From Simmondsia chinensis (lineage: Eukaryota > Streptophyta > Magnoliopsida > Caryophyllales > Simmondsiaceae), in NCBI GenBank assembly GCA_018398585.1, contig JAGTTD010000016.1, positions 25,405,212-25,469,211 on the forward strand: a stretch of 64,000 nucleotides of DNA, given 5' to 3'. Position numbers and translations under genes: made by a program. The notes beneath the pieces were generated by a model. It saw nothing but the letters and a program-made list of their open reading frames with translations. It was not told the DNA's origin and searched no databases. Positions 57,101 to 64,000 of the stretch are shown here, piece by piece. Each line of letters starts with the position of its first letter. Position 1 is the stretch's first letter.

Positions 57101-58215
57101 GTCCCTTAAATAATGGGGGCTTGGTTCTTCTTGCCAAAGTTAAAACAAAAGGGCAAGGAGAGGTTGGACGGTCATCCTTCACCTACCGTGAAGGACTCGC
57201 AGGCAGTTGGCTTTCACCTAAAGTGAAAGGCCATGGTTTTCTAAGTCCCTTAAACAATGGGGGCTTGGTCCTTCTTGCCCAAGTTAAAACAAAAGGGCAA
57301 GGAGAGGTTGGGCGATCATCCTCCACCTACCGTGAAGGACCCGCAGGCGGTTGGCTTTAACCTAAAGTGAAAGGCCATGGTTTTCTAAGTCCCTTAAACA
57401 ATGGGAGCTTGGTCCTTCTTGCCCAAGTTAAAATAAAAGGGCAAGGAGAGGTTGGGCGGTCATCCTTCACCTACCGTGAAGGACCCGCAGGCGGTTGGCT
57501 TTCACCTATAGTGAAAGGTCATGGTTTTCTAAGTCCCTTAAACAATGGGGGTTTGGTCCTTCTTGACCAAGTTAAAACAAAAGGGCAAGGAGAGGTTGGG
57601 CGGTCATCCTCCACCTACCGTGAAGGACCCGCAAGCGGTTGGCTTTCATCTAATGTGAAAGGTCATGGTTTTCTAAGTCCCTTAAACAATGGGGGCTTGG
57701 TCCTTCTTGCCCAAGATAAAACAATAGGGCAAGGAGAAGTTGGGCGGTCATCCTCCACCTACCGTGAGGGACCCGCAGGCGGTTGGCTTTCACCTAAAGT
57801 GAAAGGCCCTGGTTTTCTAAGTCCCTTAAACAATGGGGGCTTGGTCCTTCTTGCCCAAGTTAAAACAAAAGGGCATGGAGAGGTTGGGCGGTCATCCTTC
57901 ACCTACCGTGAAGGACCCGCAGGCGGTTGGCTTTCACCTAAAGTGAAAGGCCATGGTTTTCTAAGTCCCTTAAACAATTGGGGCTTGGTCCTTCTTGCCC
58001 AAGTTAAAACAAAAGGGCAAGGAGAGGTTGGGCGGTCATCCTCCACCTACCGTGAAGGACCCGCAGGCGGTTGGCTTTCACCTCAAGTAAAAGGCCATGG
58101 TTTTCTAAGTCCCTTAAACAATGGGGGCTTGGTCCTTCTTGCCCAAGTTAAAACCAAAGGGCAAGGAGAGGTTGGGCGGTCATCCTTCACCTACCGTGAA
58201 GGACCCGCAGGCGGT
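51181..58215. repeat. Tandem array of ~49 copies of a 144-bp repeat (48 codons)
   Basis: Anchor AAAGTGAAAGGCCATGG recurs at 51181, 51324, 51468, 51612, 51756 and so on to 58215, mostly every 144 bp with some 143-bp units. Each unit contains CTTGCCC-(14)-GGGCAAG, and the unit junction CTTTCAC-CTAAA-GTGAAAG is a hairpin with a GG/GGCC extension. One plus-strand frame lacks stops, giving long frames such as 55642-57078 that repeat GHGFLSPLNNGGLVLLAQVK every 48 residues. Frame changes at 143-bp units and absence of any start signal argue against a real protein. Arrays between pol and 3' LTR are known in Tat/Ogre elements and can seed satellites. Confidence 0.95.
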
Positions 58216-58768
58216 AAACTCTCACCGGTTTGAGAGCCCGTGCTTGTATGCCCGACCTAACATAGGGGCGGTCGGTTGTGTCCCGTCTAACATCTGGGAC
58301 TGGTGGTAATCTCTCACCGGTTTGAGAGCCCGCGGTTGTGTTCCCCATCAAACATAGGGGCGGTCGGTTGTGTCCCGTCTAACATCTGGGACTCGCTGTA
58401 AACTCTCACCGGTTTGAGAGCCCGTGCTTGTATGCCCCTCCTAACATAGGGGCGGTCGGTTATGTCCCGTCTGACATTTGGGACTGGCGGTAATCTCTCA
58501 CCGGTTTGAGAGCCCACGCTTGTGTGCCCCATCTAACGTAGGGGCGGTCGGTTGTGTCCCGTCTAACATCAGGGACTTGCTGTAAACTCTCACCGGTTTG
58601 AGAGCCCGCGCTTGTATGCCCCACCTAACATAGGGGCAGTCGGTTGTGTCCCGTCTAACATCTGGGACTAGCGGTAAACTCCCACCGGTTTGAGAGCCCA
58701 CGGTTGTGTGGCCCACCTAACACAGGGGCGGTTGGTGGTGCCCCATCTGACACCAAGGCGGTTCACCC
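58216..58768. repeat. Six-copy 92-bp tandem repeat
   Basis: CTCTCACCGGTTTGAGAG (or a one-base variant) starts at 58219, 58311, 58403, 58495, 58587 and 58679, exactly 92 bp apart. The 18-mer is a near-perfect palindrome. Units alternate between TAAACTCTC...TTGTATGCCCC and TAATCTCTC...TTGTGTBCCCC types, suggesting a 184-bp dimer. It abuts the 144-bp array without a spacer; both contain GGCGGT at the junction. Confidence 0.93.
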
Positions 58769-58952
58769 CACCTCAACCAACATAGTGCAGGTGTCATACT
58801 TATACAGACATGAACAAGCATAACAAAGTAATAAGGGGGAGCAAAAAGGCAAATAAAGCGTTAATATATATACATACGTATGCACAACGACAATATTCAT
58901 ATAAGTATGTTACAGCAAAATTCCATTACAACACGTTGATAACAATGCAACT
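58769..58952. other. Spacer between the 92-bp array and the F-box gene
   Basis: About 180 bp, AT-richer than the surroundings (ATATATATACATACGTATG). It may be the 3' flank of the antisense F-box gene. Confidence 0.4.
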
Positions 58953-60164
58953 ATGCCTCCTAGAGTAACGAACAGTAAAAAGATCAAAATATCCTCCCGC
59001 ACTTACTACGGCCTACCCGAACGGCACATACGGCACCAGGGGGTCATTCCCGCAATGAAACAAAGTGCCCGCATAGGGGAACAGCTGGGTGTGGAACTCC
59101 CCCTGGTAATGTCCCAAGAAGACGGTACGGCCACGATGTTCGCCTTGGAGCGAACATTGAAACACCTGGTTATGCACCGTAAATGTGATATGTTCCTTTA
59201 ACACGGCGAAGCTTGTGATTGCCGGGTCCCATCTGCCCCCAGACCACGGTAGTCAGACGAATAATCGATCCCGCCTTGCCCAAGAGGAAGGATCCCCCAC
59301 GTTGGTTAACGTACAGACGGTAAAAACCGGGCTTCGGAGCTCAACCAGGCACAGAACAGGGGGTCCCATTGTCACTCCCCACCATTTATCAATTTTGGCC
59401 TCCCCACAAGTGGACAAGTTGTCCCAAATTACGTCGGGAAGGGTCAAATGATGAGAGGCCCCCGTCTCGGTATTCCAACGGACTATATAAGGACGATTAT
59501 TAGTGCCGTCAATATAGTGGGCCCAGTCGGACAAGAAGAAAAGCTCCCCGCACAGACAGACATGATCCATAAGGTAAACGTTCCGAGGACCCACGTTGAG
59601 GCCTCCCAACAGGTTCCAGTCACCCCGCCAAAAATAGACTTGGTACTCGTTAGGCTAAAAGCCATAGCACAGGTAAGATAAGTCCATGACCATAAGGAAA
59701 AGATAAAAGCCGAACTGCTGGGTAGAGTCAAAACACCCAAACACTAAGTTCAAGGGAACGTCTAAGCAATTCATCAAGATGCCCTCGGGCAGCGGTACCG
59801 GCTGACGCACGCCCAGGGCAGGATTACATACAAATAGCTTTGAAAGATTGTAATCTCGGTATAGTACTAAACCACCCTGAACACCGAGAACCCTAATGTT
59901 GTCCGTCAGCACTTCCATTATCTCTGGCGGCACTACTGGGGAAAAATCCCCGGTAAATGAAAACGTTCCTAAACTATCGCGGGAAAACTCGCCTTCCGGT
60001 TGCAACAAAACCCCATCAGCATCACGGTTAAGTGTATGAAAGGATTGTTCTGTAACAAACTCATGATCGGTAAGCAAACTATAAAACCATGAGGACGCAC
60101 ACGAAAACCTCAAAAGTGACTTAGCGGGAAGCCAAGCTAACATTTCATGAGTGACATCTTCCAT
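58953..60164 (-). pseudogene. Antisense F-box protein gene carried by the Tat element
   Basis: F-box proteins recruit substrates to SCF (Skp1-cullin) ubiquitin ligases. The ATG at 60164 begins MEDVTHEMLAWLPAKSLLRF; residues 1-45 are an F-box (LPAKSLLRFSCASSWFYSLL, then DHEFVTEQSFH). The rest fits plant F-box-associated sequence: QGGLVLYRDYNLSKLFVCNP near residue 105 and LPDVIWDNLSTCGEAKIDKW later. One frame is kept for about 380 codons and is cut by only three stops: TAG at 59655, TGA at 59253 and TAG at 59013. There are no introns. It lies only about 115 bp inside the 3' LTR and is opposite to gag-pol. Retroelement families do not encode F-box proteins, so capture of host sequence is inferred. 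A host gene that predated the element is excluded because it lies inside one TSD-bounded unit. Confidence 0.82.
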
Positions 60165-60226
60165 GGATAGAGTATTAACAAGAGATTCGAAAGAAAGGGG
60201 TATCCCAAATGAGGGGAGTAAAGGGG

Positions 60227-60234
60227 TATTTATA
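60227..60234 (-). promoter_or_regulatory. TATA box of the antisense F-box gene
   Basis: The complement reads GTATAAATACCCC, 63 bases upstream of the F-box ATG at 60164. That would place transcription start about 30 bases further down, leaving a 5' UTR of roughly 30-35 nt. It lies outside the 3' LTR, so it probably came with the captured gene. Confidence 0.6.
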
Positions 60235-60263
60235 CACTTTGAGGACAAAGAAACTTTGACCTA

Positions 60264-60275
60264 AAAGTGGGGGGC
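60264..60275 (+). promoter_or_regulatory. Polypurine tract of Tat element
   Basis: AAAAGTGGGGGG, followed by CTAAC, directly precedes the 3' LTR start TGGTTGATA at 60280. Confidence 0.78.
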
Positions 60276-60279
60276 TAAC

Positions 60280-60889
60280 TGGTTGATATAAAAGTTACAC
60301 CTAGGCGGTAACGAGCCCAGGAGCCACTACCGCCTCCCCACATGGCTACCTGGGGACGGTAACGGGCCAAGGAGCCACTACCGCCTCCCCACATGACTAC
60401 CCTGGTACGGTAACGAGCCTAGGAGCCACTACCGCCTCCCCACATGGCTACCCGGGGACGGTAACGGGCCTAGGAGCCACTACCGTCTCCCCACATGGCT
60501 ACCCGGGGACAGTAAAGGGCCCAGGAGCCACTACCGCCTCCCCACATGACTACGCGGGGATGGTCAAGGGCCCAGGAGCCACTACCGCCTCCCCATATGA
60601 CTACCCTGGGAAGGTAACGGGCCCAGGGGCCACTACCGCCACCACGTCTGGCAACCCTTGGCTGTATGAAGCCCAAGGGCTGTTACCGCCCCTCCTATAA
60701 GCGCCCCCCGGTGATGGCATGCCTAGGGAGAACACCAATGCCTTAAGCCCTCAGAGGAGTCAGACGGTAACTTTCACGGTTACTTGATAAGCATGCACAT
60801 TTTCCCTATGAATAGGGGAAGGAGCCTAATAAATAGATAAGGAACTTGAGCTTGGTACCCCAAGGACCCAACCAAAAACACCATAAACA
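60280..60889 (+). repeat. 3' LTR of Tat element (610 bp)
   Basis: Same ends as the 5' LTR (TGGTTGATATAAAAG to CCATAAACA). It carries seven units of the 51-bp minisatellite (GGTAACGGGCC... at about 60304, 60357, 60408, 60459, 60510, 60561 and 60611) against three in the 5' LTR. Four extra units account for the 201-bp size difference. Confidence 0.95.
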
Positions 60890-61159
60890 TGGGGCATTTA
60901 AAAAAAAATAGAGTTACAGACATTTGATTATGTCGGGTCTGCTTGTTCGCATCTCGACTAGCACCCATTTGCACCCATTGCTTGTTTTGAAGGTTCTTTA
61001 CGTGAAATAGGGTAAATAGGGGCCAAGACTTACTAGATGGTTCCTAGAAATTATTTACGAGAATGGTAGGAGTTGAACATACAAAACTGATAGGACTTTT
61101 ATTCCTCCTACTTTCACATGCATTTTGCTTTGTTTCACCCTTGTAAAACCATCTAGAAC
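60890..61159. other. Flank right of the Tat element, nothing recognised
   Basis: Begins with the TGGGG target copy. No coding or element ends. Confidence 0.5.
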
Positions 61160-61278
61160 AATTACAGCCCAGTGCCTTAGAGTGACTCCCGCCAAGGCAG
61201 GATTTGGAAGATAAGATGTACATTGTCTTACTCTATAAAGAGACTAACTTCAGAGGTCCTCTAACCCTACAAAAATCC
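61160..61278 (-). repeat. Au-type SINE, minus strand
   Basis: The complement reads GAGGACCTCTGAAGTTAGTC, TAAGACAATGTACATCTTATC, CTTGGCGGGAGTCACTCTAAG and GCACTGGGCTGTAATTGTTC. Order and spacing match other Au copies here. Confidence 0.72.
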
Positions 61279-61759
61279 TACTATGTCAAATGAAAATAGG
61301 CATATGTACTGCAATCAAGCAAACGGGCACTACTCAAGTCAAATGAAGCTGCAAACAAATAACATACATACAAGCCTAAGGGCAATGTCTAGTGCAAATA
61401 GTTGGGTATGCCATATGTGTCTTTAGCTGCTGCTCTGCTCTATCTAAGGCATCTCTTCAATTAGGTTTAGGTGGGTACGTTCATGTCTAATCTAATCAAC
61501 TTTTCTTTATCTTGCATCTACCTCTTGAAACCAACTATCTAAGAACTTTGTAATCTAGAGTTCTAAGAACTATGTAAGAACTTTAAATTATTAATTGAAG
61601 AGCTAATAATAATTTTATATTCTAACATCATTTGCTTGACGTCTTTTTCCTTGTAATTCCTCTGCATGAGTCTGTTACAACCTCGAAACCCTTTCTTTCG
61701 AGGACAAATAAGTTGTTTCACAGAGCTATTCTCAGCAAAGTCTGATATTACAAAATAAC
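61279..61759. other. Intergenic sequence, nothing recognised
   Basis: No coding or element ends recognised. Confidence 0.5.
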
Positions 61760-61773
61760 ACTATGATACAAGA

Positions 61774-62393
61774 GAGTGGAAAAAGGGAGAGAAAAGCGCT
61801 GAAGCGCATGAAAAAAGAGAGTGGAAAGCGGGAGCTTCAGAAATTTCTTGAGGACATGTCGCCTAGGAAAAGTATGCCAGAAAATAATAAGGCATCAGGC
61901 AAACGAAAAAGGGGAAGGAGGTAAAATGGGGAAAATCGTCAAAGGCAACCGGGAAGAAGAAGAAACGGAATAGGGAGAATCGATACGACAAGATCTCGGA
62001 AGCAAAGTATGATGAGCTGATCCTTCAAGCGGAGCGGGCAATTGACATGGGGAGAAGGGTTGGATTTAACTTTGATGGTTTCAACCCATCCATGGTGGCA
62101 GACCTGCTGGCTAAATGAGGCGGGTGGTTTTGTGGTTGAGTTTCAGTCTTGCTTCGGTTTCATGCGCGGGTGGTTTGGTTCTTTTTCTTTTGGGCCCCGG
62201 TCTGTGCCTATTTTGTGCGCGTCTTGGGTGGCGTGTGCTTGGTGTCAGTTTTGTTGGGTTTTGGGTGTTTTTGGTTTTGTTGCTTTTTGTTTCCCTTTTT
62301 GTTCCTCCCTCCGTTTGCGGAGTGGCCTGGGCCTCGTCTTATCGAGCGGCCTGTCTGTTCTTCAGCTTTGCCGATAATTATCGGAAAAAAAAA
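61774..62393 (+). mobile_element. Retroposed LINE ORF1 3' segment with 14-bp TSD and poly(A)
   Basis: ACTATGATACAAGA occurs exactly at 61760-61773 and 62394-62407, and the insert ends CCGATAATTATCGG plus a poly(A) tract. It encodes a basic ORF1-like C-terminus (GKRELQKFLEDMSP, then ISEAKYDELILQAERAIDMG and VGFNFDGFNPSMVADLLAK) ending at about 62118. About 265 bp of G/T-rich 3' sequence follow. A frameshift near 61915 splits the frame. There is no ORF2 between coding end and tail, matching 26160-28100 and 17880-18330. The perfect duplication suggests recent insertion by target-primed reverse transcription. Confidence 0.85.
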
Positions 62394-62407
62394 ACTATGA
62401 TACAAGA

Positions 62408-63480
62408 TTACTGATAGAAAACGTGTTAAGGAATCATTTATCCTAAAAGTATAAACTCACGGATGAAGGCTCAAGATTGGTTTTATACTCTAACATGTCC
62501 CTAATGCTCATTGGGCTTGAAGCGTAAATATTGCACAGACCTACTTTATACATTGTGCTTAAATTGTATTCATATCATATTGAAAGTGGGAGCAGTTGGG
62601 TTTCGAACTTGCAACCTCTTGGTCAACATGATATCATGCAAATGAACCAACTATTCCAAAAGCTTAAACTCATGCGTAAAGGCCCAAGATTGGTTTTATA
62701 CTCTAACAAAATGAAGGACGATGTAATATGATTCATTTTTTACCCGATTTTACATTTTTAAGCATATTTAACTAATATAAATTCGTTGTGGTTGTTTGAA
62801 AGTCTGCCTTTCAGTTCTATTTACTTTATGCTATGCGATTATGTATTACCAAATATATTCTTTTTGTTGCTTGACTTTTAATTTTATTAATTTAGCTTAA
62901 ATATTATTTCAAGTTTTTTTAATGTTTTTCAAATCATAGATTTTCATAAGTAAATCTAATCTATTTTTTTTGGTCTTGCCCTCTTTTGTTTTTCTTATAA
63001 TCACCCACAAAATATCGAAACCCTAAATTGAAATAGTAACCATAAACGAAAGGGGATGGGGAGTAAAATTAAGATTACTGAAACTTACATAATTTAGTCA
63101 ACGTCTATATTCATGGAGGGAAGCATAATAAATTCACTATAGAATTAAAAGTTTACGAAACGTGTTTCAACTATCAAACCCCAATGTTAACATACACAAC
63201 TCTAGCGTATATATATATAGAGCCTTCCATTCTAAAACTTTGATATGTCATGAGCCTAAATTGGATTGGTCTAATTCATTACCTTATAACAAGGTTCAAT
63301 ATAACCAGGTTTACACACATAACCCAATAGTTTTATTAAGCTTCTCATTAATGTACGGGATCAACATTGCCAATTTGTTCGTCAATGGACCGACAAAGAT
63401 TCATATTTTAAATACCATAGAAACTAAATAACATGATTAAAATATAAGAATTAAATTAAAATGCTTAACAATAACAAAAT
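62408..63480. other. AT-rich intergenic sequence with one tRNA-like fragment
   Basis: At 62575-62640 the minus strand carries a box-B-like GCAAGTTCGAAACCC and CCAAGAGGTTGC, a weak tRNA-derived signature. The rest shows no coding or element ends. Confidence 0.35.
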
Positions 63481-63494
63481 AACCCAATAAATAA

Positions 63495-63790
63495 TTAGGT
63501 TTGTTTGGTTGTTGCATTTTGGGCAATTCTTACTCGTCTTACAAAAAGTTATCAGCATGAAAGATCAAACCTTTTCAGTGATCAAGAAGATCAATCCCGA
63601 CATGTACTGTCTTTCACTACTGAGTAACATGCGAACCTCGGATGTCTTCAACATTAAGGATCTTGCTCCTCACTTTAGAGCAATGATGAAGAAGCCGATG
63701 CAAATTTGAGGGCGAATTATTTCCAAGTTGAAAAGGTTGATGTGGATCGACATACGACCAAAGTCTAGAGACAGAGATTAGAAGAAGAAT
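63495..63790 (+). pseudogene. Gypsy integrase C-terminal remnant
   Basis: FSVIKKINPDMYCLSLLSNM (about 63575) and SDVFNIKDLAPHF (63640) match the C-terminus of plant Gypsy integrases (GPF-VxKKINxNAYxLxLP...FNVxDL). A stop at 63707 is followed by the frame GRIISKLKRLMWIDIRP. Upstream RT and integrase core are absent, so the copy is 5'-truncated or decayed. Confidence 0.65.
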
Positions 63791-63849
63791 GCGGCTTCCA
63801 GAAGAAGCAGCCAAAGTCTTTTCTAGACTCAAACTTTCTTTTGACACAC

Positions 63850-64000
63850 CTTTTTTTTTTTGCTTCTAGTAGCTAGATTCTAGTAGAAGTTGGTTTCTTT
63901 CCTTTCATTTTTTGATTAGGAATACAGTTGTATTGTAAATATGAAAGTAGATTATAAATACGCTTGTAACCTTTTGGAAAAACAATTCTTCCTCATGTAT
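63850..64000 (+). repeat. Possible Gypsy LTR start running off the window
   Basis: Downstream of the integrase remnant the sequence contains GATTATAAATACGCTTG at 63950, a TATA-like element with TTTCTTTCC upstream, as in an LTR U3. The partner LTR is not in the window. Confidence 0.35.

Larger units (their letters stand above)
42128..60889 (+). mobile_element. Tat-lineage Ty3/Gypsy retrotransposon, 18.8 kb, with antisense genes and tandem arrays
   Basis: LTRs at 42128-42536 and 60280-60889 share TGGTTGATATAAAAG starts and ACCATAAACA ends. TGGGG occurs exactly on both outer flanks (42123-42127, 60890-60894). A Tat-type PBS follows the left LTR and AAAAGTGGGGGGC precedes the right. The pol order is protease, RT, RNase H, a second archaeal-type RNase H, then integrase, which defines the Tat group. 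Between pol and the 3' LTR lie 12.6 kb of extra sequence: an antisense gene, two tandem arrays and an antisense F-box gene. Gag-pol has stops and frameshifts. Confidence 0.95.

Noticed and set aside
51327..58233. Many long plus-strand frames (up to 478 codons) treated as protein genes
   Set aside because: They are a by-product of a 144-bp tandem repeat that is a multiple of three. Frames shift at 143-bp units, no promoter or start context is evident and no known domain is seen.
51181..58768. CRISPR array
   Set aside because: Repeats are contiguous with no unique spacers, units are 92 and 144 bp, and the host is a plant.
62042..62414. Cys/Phe/Trp-rich open frames
   Set aside because: They lie in the G/T-rich 3' tail of the retroposon after the ORF1 stop, overlap each other in three frames and have no recognisable domain.

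Overview
This is nuclear DNA from a flowering plant, most likely a eudicot. The evidence is the set of repeat families (two Copia lineages, a Tat-lineage Gypsy with archaeal-type RNase H, Au-type SINEs, plant L1-type LINE remnants, hAT and Mutator MITEs, a TRIM) in AT-rich, stop-riddled intergenic sequence. I find no intact single-copy host gene. Almost every coding-like segment belongs to a transposable element and most are broken. The species cannot be named from the sequence.

Layout: 1-510, a MITE-like palindromic repeat. 1038-6051, a decayed Copia element with short LTRs. 6101-7410, a non-autonomous DNA transposon with an exact 8-bp target duplication, carrying a SINE. 7627-12689, a second Copia element with an exact CTTCC duplication, flanked by LINE debris. 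14.0-16.3 kb, a cluster of MITEs including a 602-bp Mutator-type element with an exact 9-bp duplication. 17-29 kb, small repeats: SINEs, GAGC-rich repeats, a 649-bp TRIM, a 663-bp hAT derivative and LINE ORF1 remnants. 30.27-36.84 kb, two copies of the 5' half of one Copia family joined tail to tail as a large palindrome. 36.8-41.4 kb, degenerate tandem repeats and a 1.4-kb Gypsy LTR on the minus strand. 41.6-41.96 kb, a LINE RNase H tail.

The centrepiece is an 18.8-kb Tat-lineage Gypsy element at 42128-60889 with an exact TGGGG duplication. Sense gag-pol occupies only the first 5 kb of its interior. The remaining 12.6 kb before the 3' LTR holds an intron-bearing antisense gene of the Transposase_28 type with a coiled-coil C-terminus, about 49 copies of a 144-bp tandem repeat (48 codons, open in one frame), six copies of a 92-bp repeat, and an antisense F-box gene that appears to be captured host sequence with its own TATA box. 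The two LTRs differ by about 200 bp, explained by 3 versus 7 copies of a 51-bp minisatellite.

Beyond it, 61-64 kb holds an Au SINE, a young-looking 620-bp LINE-ORF1-derived retroposon with an exact 14-bp duplication and poly(A), and the end of another Gypsy pol gene running toward the window edge. Nothing suggests genes cooperating in a host pathway; the functional units are the elements themselves. All large polyproteins carry stops or frameshifts, so transposition would need proteins from elsewhere.
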